Shown here: piece after piece, positions 23,859 through 34,038 of the stretch
Layout: each line of letters starts with the position of its first letter
Position numbering within the stretch: position 1 is the stretch's first letter
Source of the DNA: Tenodera sinensis
Taxonomy: Eukaryota; Arthropoda; Insecta; Mantodea; Mantidae
Length of the DNA stretch: 64,000 nucleotides
Direction: 5' to 3'
NCBI GenBank assembly: GCA_030765045.1
Contig: CM060972.1
Location: forward strand, 59,201,773 to 59,265,772
Program-made: the position numbers and the translations under genes
The notes under the pieces: model-generated
Seen by the model: the letters and a program-made list of their open reading frames with translations, nothing else
Told to the model about the DNA's origin: nothing
Database searches by the model: none

Positions 23859-24054
23859 AAATGAAGAAGCCACTTGTGAAATAATGTGCTGTTGATCCAA
23901 GCTTTCTTATGGTGAGAGTATAGTTGCAAGGTAAAATGTCCATATTTGTTTTCAAAACAATGCAGGTTCTCGGATTTATCAATATCCCAGGGACCAAACT
24001 TCTCACTGCCACTTAATAGATGCAAAGTGATATAGACAGTGATACTTTTCAAAT

Positions 24055-24283
24055 GTTTTAGAAGTATATGAATCGACCTATAGACATTTATAGTTTCACT
24101 TACACTTATTTTTATCCGGACGCATTTCAAAGACCAGCGTCTTCATTCTTAATGGTTTCTTGACTGATGTTTTCTCTTGAGAAACTGTTAAGAATGAAGA
24201 TGCTGGTCTTTGAAACACGTTCGGATAAGAATAAGTGTAAGTGAAACTACAAGTGTCTATAAGTCGACTCATACTTCTAAAAC
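24055..24283. repeat. Near-perfect palindrome of Penelope-like termini
   Basis: The left arm 24055-24160 and right arm 24181-24283 are reverse complements with few mismatches and a loop of about 20 nt. The arm motif TTGAAACACGTTCGGATAAG...GTCGACTCA matches the layout of the PLE end at 49647-49726 (TTGAAACATGTACCGGTAAA...TCGACTCACC). It is therefore a PLE reduced to two inverted ends. A transcript through intron 2 would fold here into a hairpin of about 100 bp. It sits inside the Tigger element. Confidence 0.75.
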
Positions 24284-24328
24284 CTTTTCACTGCCATTTG
24301 CATTATGTACAAGGGCAACAGTTACATG

Positions 24329-24564
24329 GCTGTGCCGTAGCCAAGTAGTTAGACCACTTGCTTCTCACCAAAGCGTCCCGGGTTCGATCCCAGGAAACCG
24401 CATGTGGGATTCGTGGTGGACGAAGCAGCGCTGGGTTGGGTTTTCTCCGGTTTCCCCCGCCATCTCATTCCACTGGTACTCCATCTTCATTCCATGTATC
24501 ATCAATGTCACCGCCTGCAGCACCGTATGTAGTAAAAGCGGGCGTTAAACACTACAAAAGAAAG
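24329..24564 (+). mobile_element. tRNA-derived SINE, family A (copy 1)
   Basis: The head is GTAGCCAAGTAGTTAGACC with the B box GGGTTCGATCCC; the body contains CGTGGTGGACGAAGC and TTTTCTCCGGTTTCCCCC, and the tail AAAGCGGGCGTTAAACACTA. It is flanked by the 12-bp direct repeat AACAGTTACATG (24317-24328 and 24565-24576). It is closely related to 52735-52974. Confidence 0.9.
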
Positions 24565-25510
24565 AACAGTTACATGTTGTTTGCTGCATGCTCCACTGTG
24601 ACACTTGTCACCTTTTTATGCATTGTAGAAAAGTCCAGTTTCGTCTATATTGAACAGATCACACAAGATATACTTTTCCCCCCTTTGGTTGAATTCTTGC
24701 AACCAGCTGTTCGCACTTTCTTCATCAACTTTATTTGCTTCACCACAAATTTGTACAGATGAAATTGAATGTCTCTTTTAGTGCCGATACAGCCAACCAG
24801 CAGAACAACTGAAGTCTTTGATGCCTATATTTTTGGTAGTCTCATTTGTTTTGAATCATAGGGCCACTTAAAGGTATGTATGCACGCATATGATTGAACC
24901 ATTGTAGCAGTAATGTTTCAATGTCTTCATAAGAAGTCATTTAGATTTGTTTCCAGAATCTGATGTAGCAGTTCTATTCTTAATTATGGTAAAGTAGATT
25001 TCGGAATTCCAAATTGCTCTGCAATTGCAGTTTTCTTTGTACCACAGTCCATTTCATCTAGAATCTTAAGCTTTACATGCACATTTTTATTCAGTATCCT
25101 AACTCAATTTGGCTATGACTAAAAGAACACCTAGCATCGAATACGTTTCTGTGTTAATGCACATGTTATTGGATTTATTTAAATGTACCATACATGCGGA
25201 TTGCTGAAGTGATTATCGCAGCTGCCAACCTACAATATGTTACAAACTACTCACTAATGTATGGTTAGCTTTGTAGTAACATTTCTTGCATTCATTTTCC
25301 AAAACAATTAACACTTCAAAATACTGTAACATTGAATGTTTGTACTACAGTGAAACTTAATTACACTAGGGCTTGAAAAAGAATTCGTAATTCGCCTTAA
25401 CCAATACAACTTCCCATAAAAACTAATGTATTCCCACCAGGGCCAATATTTTTTTCTTGTTAACTGGGAGTTCATCTTAAGCAAGTTTGTGTTAACAAAG
25501 TTATATTGTG

Positions 25511-26834
25511 TAAGTGAGTCACATGTTTATTAGTTACGCATGCCTTTGAGTTCATCAAAGGATTCACTCCTATTGTGAGCTGGAAATACACTGCTGTGCT
25601 GCCCAGGATTATTGCATCATGGTAACTCCTGTTGATGTTTGGCATCTTTGGATGAGCCTGTAAAGGTTGGAGGGACATTGAAGTTTAGACAGCTTTCACC
25701 ATTTTGCCCGGAACATGATGAATATTGAGTACAGAAGTTGCCATGAAGCAACAGTTCCGGCTGGCTGTAAGTCTAACTGAAGATGGGTGAGAATGCTCCC
25801 AAAACTAGTTCTGGCAAATGCAAAAATAAGTGAAGATATTAGACTCACTTCTACTAGTTACCAGATATAATACCTACTTCACTGTATTTAACGTCTCCAT
25901 TTTATTACTTTCTCTACTGATAAAAAATCAAGTCTTTAAAAAGCAGGTCATCATATTACACTGACTGTGAAACTGCATACTTTTTCCATAACTTCATGAG
26001 CACTAACTGAATGGTGATAACTAGTGTACAATAAAATGGTTTTATTGTTTGACACTTTTGTTGATTTGAAATGTGAAATTTGTTGTTTTGTGTTTTTATC
26101 TGCATTCCTTATAAAACAAAAGCTGGACCCAAGTTGATTTTTAAGAGCAATATAACTTAATATTCAGTTTAAATGTTTGAAATTTACCATACAAGGTAGT
26201 TTAAGACTCAAAATACTTATAACCACATAAAATACATTAGTCTGTGATGAAATTCCTACCTCAGATGTTTGATTGTTTTTAGAGTATTTGTGACATGCTA
26301 AAATCAAATTCAAAACCAGAAAGTTCCTATCAGGTACCACCTTATTTTCTTAATTTAATTTTCATATAATAGAGTAAAGTGTATTTATTTAAATTGCAAA
26401 AATTTAACTGACGTGCGTTAGAATATAAAAAGCAATTATATTCAACATTTTTAACCATGTATATGAGTGTTTTTTAGCAGATAAGCTCATAAGGAAGATA
26501 GAGCAAAATAAGGAGGTCTTACAACTGTATTTATGGGAGATAGGAATGTCAACCACTCCTTGCATCATAGTTATCTTCATAAGCACTTAAACCATCATTT
26601 CATTGCAGTCATCACAAGTAGCTTCTTTCTTTTAGATAGGAACCAAAAGCTTGAGTCACTTGAAAAATGAAGGGAAATGAAGATTTCTAAAACATATCTA
26701 ATTTTTAGAAGTAAGTGAGGTATAATGTAAACAAGTGACTTTCAGTTAATGTGTTTTACCTCAGTTGCTCAAAAAACTTCTAATCATTAGTGAATAAAAA
26801 ATGGGGAGTTTATATCTGCAGCTGTTAGGGACCC
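25511..26834. other. Unannotated intron 2 sequence
   Basis: A+T-rich sequence of about 1.3 kb; no exon, repeat family or conserved ORF was recognised. Confidence 0.5.
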
Positions 26835-26965
26835 TACTCTCCTGTCATCTTTCCTCAGGTCCAGCCACCCTTAGCATCCTCCACCTCACCCCTCCCTACT
26901 AAGTGGCACCCCTGTTGGGCATAGGCACAAAAGATTTCATAGGCCAAGCCGCTAAGTCCCTCCTC
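26835..26965 (-). repeat. Repeat fragment shared with 19585-19700
   Basis: On the minus strand TCTTTTGTGCCTATGCCC and GGATGCTAAGGGTGGCTGG match TTTTGTGCCTATGCCC and GGATCCTAAGGGCAGCTGG near 19635-19700. The family is unknown; it is possibly a SINE body. Confidence 0.5.
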
Positions 26966-27028
26966 CCAACCATATCATAGAGTCATACAGTCTGCCAGGC
27001 AGATATTCAAACCTGTATGAAACTTCAA

Positions 27029-27240
27029 GAGGTAGAATCAGGACTGAAAAATTCAATGCCATAGCTGGGATTTGAACCATGGATCTTCCGCTTAGCATGC
27101 GGCTGCTTTAAATACTCTGTGGTTCAAATCCTGACTATGACATTAAATATTTCAGTCCTGAGTTTACCTCTCAAACATTGCCCATACATGGTTTGTGTAT
27201 TTAAAAGCACCTGGAGTAAATTGGTTGGTTTAAAAAAATA
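27029..27240. mobile_element. SINE family D, head-to-head inverted pair (copy 2)
   Basis: The minus-strand arm starts GAGGTAGAATCAGGACTGAA and includes GGGATTTGAACCATGGAT, the reverse of a B box. The plus-strand arm starts near 27115 with GTGGTTCAAATCC and runs through TATTTCAGTCCTGAGTTTAC, CTCAAACATTGCCCATACA to about 27240. It has the same architecture as 22918-23106 and 53711-53905. Confidence 0.7.
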
Positions 27241-28247
27241 ATAATTACTGTTTATTGTCACTTTAATGATTTCTTCCAATTTGAATCAGACTTGGAAAAA
27301 AAGTCAGTAACTCTTGTGTTAAAGTTATAGCCTTAAGAAGGGGTCGTCTAGTACAAAACTAATTTTCAGGATGACTGGATGCAATTGTCTTTATAGTCAA
27401 ACCCAGCAAGTAATGTAGTACTATTGCACCCTAATCTTTGCATCAGACCTTGCAAATTGAACCTTCAAGATTTGGACAGTTAGAGAAATTGAAGAACCTG
27501 ATTCCTAAAGTTTATCATTCTTTTTGTAATTCTGTAACTTAAAAATAAATGACTACTAAATATCTTAGAAATATGTGGTGACAAAAATAAACTTACCAGC
27601 AATACCTAATTTATTTTTCTAAATAAAGTAATATAACTATTATTTATTTATGCCAGTTCTACCTCTCAAAGTAATATAATTTTTTTTCTGAAATTGGTTA
27701 ACATAAGTGGTTTGTATTACATGCATAGCACTATTTTCTTTAGGTTATACAAATAAAGTAAAAAAATAGTGTCATTTTCATTAGTATCTTAGAATTGCTA
27801 CTTATATTGGCATAAATAACTTGTTTTTTCATCTATGTTGTAAAATTTCATTTAAATTACATAAAAACTTGTGCTGTCACCACAATGATGTACCCATGTA
27901 ACTCAGGACTATTATAAAACCACTTCAAATGTTTATTTTCAACTGCTTACTTGCAGAATTAATTTATGTAATTTAGACTAGCTACTATAGCCAGTTTGTA
28001 ATTATAAAGCTTTTAGTGCCAAACCAATACCTCAAGCGAGAAAATGCTGAGGCAAGTATTTTTGTTGTATTTTTATCATGATCTTAAACAGTGGTTTTAG
28101 AATGTTTCCATAAGACACTTCATTACATGAAACAATTTTAGAAGCAAATTAATGTTTCTATTCAAATGTGGACATTCAAGGAAGTTGTATTTTCCTGTTT
28201 CTAGGTTTCAGTATTTTAGAGTTTTGAAGTATCTTCTTTTTTTCCAG
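27241..28247. other. Unannotated end of intron 2
   Basis: A+T-rich. A 25-bp SINE-D scrap (TATGCCAGTTCTACCTCTCAA) lies near 27650. It ends with the acceptor TATCTTCTTTTTTTCCAG. Confidence 0.5.
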
Positions 28248-28433
28248 TTATAATATAACAACGGGACTGTACCCTTTTGAAGGCGACAACATCTATAGGC
28301 TATTTGAAAACATTGGTCGAGGAGAATTCACAGTTCCAAGCGAAATTGAAAATCCATTACGTAATTTGCTGGAAGGAATGCTGCAAAAAGAACCAGAAAA
28401 GCGTCTCTTGCTTCAACAGATCAGACAGCATCC
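28248..28433 (+). CDS. Lkb1: LKB1/STK11 kinase exon: C-lobe helices F to I
   Basis: It completes the Leu codon split by the intron, then encodes YNITTGLYPFEGDNIYRLFE, NIGRGEFTVPSEIENPLRNL, LEGMLQKEPEKRLLLQQIRQ and HP. The pattern YNITTGLYPFEGDNIY...LFENIG is specific to LKB1, and EKR...QIRQH is the end of the kinase C-lobe. The donor is CATCC|GTAAG. The exon is 186 bp, which equals human exons 6 plus 7 as I recall them (128 + 58 bp), so an intron present in the human gene is absent here. Confidence 0.97.
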
Positions 28434-28654
28434 GTAAGTTGTTTTAGTCTCACATTAAAAGTTATTTTATGCTTACTTTTATTGCTAAAACACTTGAGTA
28501 TTAAATGGATTAGATGGTTAATGGTCACACATGTCTTTTCAAAATCTTTTTATTGTTTCACTTTCAATAGCCTCAGTTTTTATGTATTATCCACTCATAT
28601 TGCTTATCTCCACTGGGAATTGACTGCATGCAACATGTGGAAAAAATTAAAGGA
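28434..28654. other. Start of intron 3
   Basis: No feature recognised. TTGTTTCACTTTCAATAGCC near 28552 vaguely resembles the PLE 3' flank at 14215 and 40350. Confidence 0.4.
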
Positions 28655-28665
28655 TTCATAAGTAT

Positions 28666-30338
28666 GTTGTTATTGTTGTTAGCTAATGCTGGATTTCTGA
28701 CAATGAAGTCATTAATCCTCTTGCTCTCCAATATTTTTCACTGATGGATGGGGCATTAGAAGTGGCCGGGCATATTTGAAGGTGGTCTCGATCCATTTCC
28801 TCTTGCAGATCACATAGAGGACAGAGTGGTGAAGAATATATCCCAATTCTGTTTAAATGTTTTGCCAGATAATCATGTCCTGTAATCAACCTGAAGGTTG
28901 CAACTGCTGTTTTTCGAGGATACTCAGGAATTACTGTTTGAATGTTTGGTAGTTCCCATCTTTTATTCTTTGATTTTTCATAGTAATATTTTTCAATGAT
29001 TTTTTTCAATTCAGAGTTAAATAATCTTTTAGCTGCATAAAATGGTAAATTAACTAATTGATCTCTGCACATTGCCGGTACCCTTTTTTGCAAGAAAATC
29101 AGCTTTCTTATTACCACTCAGTCCACAGTGAGCTGGTATCCATTGGAAGACTAGGTGTTTTTGAAGTGCTGTTAGATGGGTAAGGATTTTCCAACATTCT
29201 ATAATTGTTTGGTTTTTTGGTGACAACTTGGAAGTAATTGCTATAATTGCTGCCCTGGAATCTGAGAGAATAACTGCTTGCTGAAAATGTGAAATTCTGT
29301 ACCAAAGATTTTGTAGGGCCATTCGAATTGCTTCAATTTCTCCATCAAAGTTCGTAGTTCCATAACTTATAGATTTGTAATAGGAAAAGAGGTGACATGT
29401 GACTCCAGCACCTGCTCCATCTTTGTTTGATATAAATGATCCATCAGTATAAATATGGAGCCATTCGTGTTCTGGAAATCTAGTATGGATTGTCTCTAAT
29501 GCCAATAATTTTAGAACACTAGTTGGAGTATCACTTTTCTTAACTTCTTCTGTCAGGTGTAAATAATATGTGATGTCTAATGCATGTGTTAGATTGACTT
29601 TAGATATGAAGTTTTCCTTTGAATTAGGAAGGTGTGCATTTTTCTTGATGTCTTGAATTTTGGAAAGAAAGCTCTCCTGAGTCTTTAGTGTATGTGTAAA
29701 ATTTCTCTTGTACGATGTATTGAATGGGAGTCTGATCAACTTTTCGTGTTGAATAAGAACCGCTTTTTCTATTTCATATTCAATGGGGTATTGGTTGGTT
29801 AGTATTTCTATAGCTGCTATTGGTGTGGTTTTGATAGCACCTGTAATTAATCTCAGACTTTGGTTTTGAAAGATTTGAATTCTTTTTGTGTTTGCTGTTA
29901 CAAGAACTTCACTGCAGTAAGTAAATAATGACTTTATATATACACTGTATGTTGTGTTAAGAGTTGCTCTGGAACATCCCCACTTCATTCCTGTTAGACG
30001 TTTCCACAGTGAAAGGCGCCTCTCTGCTCTTTCTATTACATTTTCTATTTGTTTGGTCCATGTAAGTTTGGTATCAAATGTAACTCCTAAATACTTTGCT
30101 TCCTTTGTTTCTGGTAATCGTTGACCCTCAAAATTTATTTTTATTTTTAGTTGTTTTTTTCTTAGTGAAAAGATTTGGTAGTTTGATTTTGTTGTATTAA
30201 CAGTCATTAAATTTTCTTTGGTCCACCTTTGTAAGTTGGTTAAGGATTGTTGCATGGTTTTTTCTAGTTCTGTACTTTTGCTTTTTGGTTTTGAAGTCCA
30301 CATTACTAAGTCATCAGCAAATAGTGCACACTTCACAC
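28666..30338 (-). mobile_element. LINE-A insertion: RT end, RNase H and zinc tail
   Basis: A 5'-truncated LINE flanked by the 11-bp target duplication TTCATAAGTAT (28655-28665 and 30339-30349). The minus strand opens at ALFADDLVMW (RT catalytic Asp pair), continues through YLGVTFDTKLTWTKQIENVI and the thumb, then RNase H with YTDGS, FDGEIEAI, LSDSRAAI and GNKKADFLAK (all four catalytic acidic positions present), and ends with a Cys/His tail containing SPLCPLC and HLQICP. A single frameshift near 29065 separates the 428-codon part from the tail. The 3' end is a TAACAACAATAACAAC repeat. It resembles RNase H-bearing members of the I/Jockey group. Confidence 0.9.
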
Positions 30339-30439
30339 TTCATAAGTATTAGCTGCTAAATTGTGATTGATTATTGTTAAATAACTTTGTTGGTAATAAT
30401 CCTTTGTTTTTTTAAAATAGAGTTTATCAGAACAAACAT

Positions 30440-30590
30440 GTACATTCATTATACAGAGTGAGTCAGAATAACACCAAATAATTTTAGGGAATTACTCAAG
30501 TGTTATAAAAGAGTATTTTTATATCAGGAATGTATGACTGTAATGAATCTTTAAGATATGAAATCTTTAATCCAATTGAACATTAAGGAA
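30440..30590. repeat. Fragment shared with 54675-54790
   Basis: AGAGTGAGTCAGAATAACAC...AATAATTTTAGGGAATTACTC is similar to CAGGGGAGTCACAATAACAC...AATAATTTTAAGGCATGATTC at 54677. It looks like a mariner-type terminus, but no transposase is attached. Confidence 0.4.
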
Positions 30591-30601
30591 AACTTAAGCT
30601 A

Positions 30602-31902
30602 CGAGGACTGATCACCAAAGACTGAGACTGACTTTTGTTCACAGATGTTTATTACTCCAATTCAATGTTTACATGATCTTTTTCAAAGTAGTCCCCTCCT
30701 ACTTCAATGAACTTTTTATAGCGTCTCTGCCAGTCCTTGAACACGTGCTGCAGACCATTCTTTGTCAGGTCCTTGAGAATCACCTGACTTTTCTTGAGCA
30801 CTGCTTCAGAGTTCCCAAATCGAATATCCCTAAGCTTTGCCTTTAGCAATGGGAATAAAAAAAATTCACAGAGTGCAAGATCGGGCCTCTAAGGTGGATG
30901 TGGTACACAGGTAATGTTGAATCAAGCCAAAAACTGCATGACTTGATTTGCGACGTGAGACCATGCATTGTGATGATGAAGTCACCACCCTGTCCGAGAA
31001 AGCTCTTGTCATTTCTTTGCAATGTGCTGATACTGACGTGTAGTATGCTGCTGTAACAGTAGTGTGAGGGGGAATTGCATGCTGGTAAATCATTCCATTA
31101 GAGTAAAAAAATGTGATCACCATCACTTTCCCTGCAGATGGAACAACTTTTGCCTTTTTTGGTGTTGGGGAACCTGGCAATTTCCACACTGTGCTGGCCT
31201 GTTTTCCTTCAGGATCCTAATGATGCAGCCATGACTCATCACCGGTGATAATTTAAAAAATGCATCCCTTCCATCAGCAAAGAGATGCAGCACCTCACGG
31301 CTTGTCTCCATTCGCACAGCCTTTTGTTCGGGAGTCAATAGACGTGGTACCCAACGAGCACAAACTCAGGTCATAGGGGGATGGTCGTGCATAATTGTAA
31401 ACACACTGCCATATGAAATTCTCAACACTTCACTGAGATTATGTAATGTTATACTCCGATCCTCTCGGACAATCATAGCAGCTGTGTTGATGTTGACTTC
31501 AGTCACAGCAGAAGCTGAAACACCAGGCCCACCTTGCTTAACACGGACAAGTCGGTCTTCTTTGAAGTCCTTGAACCACCTAAACACTGTTGCACGAGGT
31601 GGTGCATCTTCACTGTATGCTTGCTTCAGCTTTTCATAAGTTTCGGTGGCTGTATGGTTTAAACGAAAACAGAATTTGATTGCGCTGTACTGCTCCTCTC
31701 GGGTCACCTTCACTGTCCGGTATGCGAAATGCATGTAGGGTCTACAAAATAGAGCATTACTACCAACCTACCAATACAAGAGTGCTGCCTACCAACATTA
31801 TACATAAAAACCCGCTCTTTTCAAATATTTATGTTACAGATACGAAACTATCACGGAAACTACAAGAAAAAATCAGTCTCTGACTTTGTTGATCAACCCT
31901 CG
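30602..31902 (-). mobile_element. mariner element, frameshifted
   Basis: 1,301 bp with TA at 30600-30601 and 31903-31904 and inverted ends CGAGGACTGATCACCAAAG and CGAGGGTTGATCAACAAAG. The minus-strand transposase is in at least four frames: YSAIKFCFRLNHTATETYEK with FRWFKDFKEDRLVR (helix-turn-helix half), a GDESW block near 31240, SPTPKKAKVVPSAGKVM, HHHNAWSHVANQ where HDN is expected (second catalytic Asp apparently lost), and C-terminal DWQRRYKKFIEVGGDYFEKD. It is full length but inactive. Its termini and protein differ from the 5007 and 46671 pair. Confidence 0.92.
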
Positions 31903-32115
31903 TATTAACAGTGAAGCATAGCTTTGAGAATAAGTTGGATGCAACTTGAAACTAGTCAGCAGTACAACAACTTGCAATATTAAAAAGAAAAGCGGAGCTT
32001 TTAGTTTCTAATTTGTTCTTAATTTAGACCAATTGAACATGTTGCTTTGAACTCCTATTTTTTGAAGTTTTGATAATTTTCTATCTTCCTTTCATAGAAG
32101 TTTGAAAAGAGTGTT

Positions 32116-32490
32116 GTTGTAATTAATTTAATTTAAAAGGTGAGTCAATTAATAACACTGAACAACACTTACAACATAATTTTTTAGAACGTGTTTCGAA
32201 GGTTAACTTTCCTCCATTATCAACCGGACAATAACTGGGTTTCCATGGTGTTTCATGGTGCATATGGCGATGCTTCGTCTGATGTTTCTTCTAGTAACGG
32301 TTCAATGAACTTGCTGAAAATATCTTTTTGAGGAATGTCGAAATTAAGCACTCGGTTTCTATTTTTTAAAATGAACATTTGTTCCCATGTGGACAGTTCT
32401 TGTTTTCCAGTTATGTGTTTGAGAAGTTTCGGTTCTAGCTTTGTCATGATTTTTTGTCCAAAAGTGAAACGCAACTGCTGATTTTTCTAA
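32116..32490 (-). mobile_element. Penelope-like element 3' fragment
   Basis: The minus strand encodes PKLLKHITGKQELSTWEQMF and ILKNRNRVLNFDIPQKDIFS, then a tail and UTR ending in the PLE terminal motif (reverse at 32130-32160: GGTGAGTCAATTAATAACAC). It is the same family as 48821-49726. Only one terminal arm is evident. Confidence 0.75.
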
Positions 32491-32504
32491 TTGTTTACTC
32501 TTGA

Positions 32505-32800
32505 TGTGTGTTAAAAAAAAACACCAAAAGTAAGTTTGTTGGCATAAATAATAATTACCATCTGAAGGTTATTTAATCCTGGAACATAAAGTACTTGCAA
32601 TAGTAGGTCACCATTGGGGTAATTGTCTCTGATGTGAGACTGCCTTTGTGGTTTACCAGAAAATACGAACTGGTTTGAGAATTCAATGTCATTCTGGCAG
32701 TTTGTTACAGTAGCACCTGCCTGGTAAGCGGAAGGTCTGTGGTTCAAATCCCAGCTGTGGCATTGAATTTTTAAGTTCCAGTTCTACCTCTCTCTATCTT
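32505..32800 (+). mobile_element. SINE family D fragments
   Basis: A tail piece (32515-32570: ACACCAAAAGTAAGTTTGTT, GGCATAAATAATAATTACC) and a head piece (about 32705-32795: TGTGGTTCAAATCCCAGCTG, GGCATTGAATTTTTAAGTTC, ending TCTACCTCTC) are separated by about 135 bp of unrelated sequence. Both are plus strand and probably from different insertions, since the tail precedes the head. Confidence 0.6.
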
Positions 32801-32819
32801 TAATATCTTTACTGAAGTG

Positions 32820-33178
32820 TAAAATTTGCTCATTAGTTGAATGAAATTGTTGAAATTCTGCTGTTTTTGATGTTAAAATCTTATTTGATTCTAGATACCA
32901 GTTTAATCTATTTAGAATAGCTGTTTCCATTGTTTTTGCAAGCATACTTGAAAGTGCTACTGGTCTGTTGGTTTACCTTTCTTTAGAATTGATATAATTG
33001 CTTTTTTCCAGTTTGCAGGGACAGTGGTGTTCCATGATAAATAATAAAGATAAATTATAAAATCTCTAGATTTTGAGTCTAAATGTTTTATGAATTCAGC
33101 ATGAATGTAAGCTGGTCCAGGGGATTTCTTTTTTGTTCCTTTATCTTTGAATGGCAATGTTTAATTCTTTCTTAACAG
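32820..33178 (-). pseudogene. LINE-A RT N-terminal fragment
   Basis: The minus strand encodes KELNIAIQR, KGTKKKSPGPAYIHAEFIKH, WNTTVPANWKKAIISILKKG and, with shifts, a region like LAKTMETAILNRLNWYLES. It covers RT motifs 0 to 2. It has no visible target duplication and is a separate copy from 28666-30338. Confidence 0.7.
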
Positions 33179-33399
33179 CTAAGAGAGATAGTTTTAATAA
33201 TTTTATTGAGAATATAAATTACAGAACTGATAACATTAAAACATAAATTTTTTAAATAATATTTCTACCAAACAAATCAATGTAAATCAATGTGTTAACC
33301 ATAACAATATACAATGAACAAATAATTATGATATTGAGAATAATTTCAATAAATATTATGCAAATTTGCACACTTTACCAACAAATGTAAAAAAATAGA

Positions 33400-33545
33400 C
33401 AAAACAATTAAGAAAAGTACTAAAGAAAGCATAAAAAATAACAAAAATAATTGCAATAGATTACAAATATTCCAACAAAACTTCTCTATCAAAGAATTAA
33501 ATGTTGCTATTCAAAGATTAAAGGGTATCCAGAACTTTTTATGTA
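33400..33545 (+). pseudogene. LINE-A fragment, opposite strand
   Basis: The plus-strand frame NFSIKELNVAIQRLKG matches the KELNIAIQR segment at the edge of 32820-33178 but on the other strand, about 300 bp away. Confidence 0.5.
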
Positions 33546-34038
33546 TTGTTTGGTTATACTATGAGCACAAATATGCATCCCCCCCAGGGGGACCTACTAC
33601 GGTAGGTCCGGGTTTGGCACACCCGGGGCCCCGAGCCAACTGACTCCCTCGGTGTGGGCTCCTCTTCGTGGTGAGGGAGTCAGTCAAATCGCCCACCCAC
33701 GTGTAGGCCGTGCGTGGAGACCCGTGTCGGTGGAAAGGATTATCCTGGTGGTTGAGTGGTGCGTATCTGAGCTCGGGACAGTTTTTTTTCTGAATCTGGG
33801 GAGGGTGCGCATTTCTGATACACTGCTTTGGTTTCTGCTTCACCTAAACGGGAGGCTAGGGACTAACCCACCCCTAGTCAATCGGCCAGGACTAGGTATT
33901 GCACCGAACTCCAGGGTGAGTGGGACGGCGAGCCCGCTATATCCCCTGTGTAGCCCTGTCATCCCAGTGGGATGACCCCTTGTTGGGCTCCGTGGTGGGT
34001 GGGCAGCACTGGGGGATGAATTTTCATAGCCTTCTTTT

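Larger units (their letters stand above)
22133..25510 (-). mobile_element. pogo/Tigger DNA transposon, degenerate host of nested insertions
   Basis: The left end CAGTATAATCTTATTAACAT and the right end (reverse) CACAATATAACTTTGTTAAC form pogo-type inverted termini, with TA at 22131-22132 and 25511-25512. Minus-strand pieces from right to left are: DEMDCGTKKTAIAEQFGIPK (CENP-B-like HTH, about 25060), VTVALVHNANGSEK (about 24310), WDIDKSENLHCFENKYGHFT and KKAWINSTLFHKWLLHF (DDE_1, about 23870-23990), NSMLPQKCLTEP and AVTEVQKENTDTISPTRQE with FTALDSLELFASFD (C-terminus, about 22440). The coding capacity is destroyed by stops and four insertions. An alternative inner right end CAGTGAAACTTAATTACAC at 25348, TA-preceded, could mark a separate 163-bp MITE. 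Confidence 0.8.

Noticed and set aside
28666..33178. LINE-A pieces at 28666-30338 and 32820-33178 as one element interrupted by a mariner and SINEs
   Set aside because: They are collinear and on the same strand, but the first piece has its own perfect 11-bp target duplication ending at 30349, so it is an independent 5'-truncated insertion.
33559..33843. Minus-strand ORF in the LINE 5' UTR
   Set aside because: GC-rich 5' UTR sequence gives chance open frames; no motif, and the element is transcribed on the plus strand.
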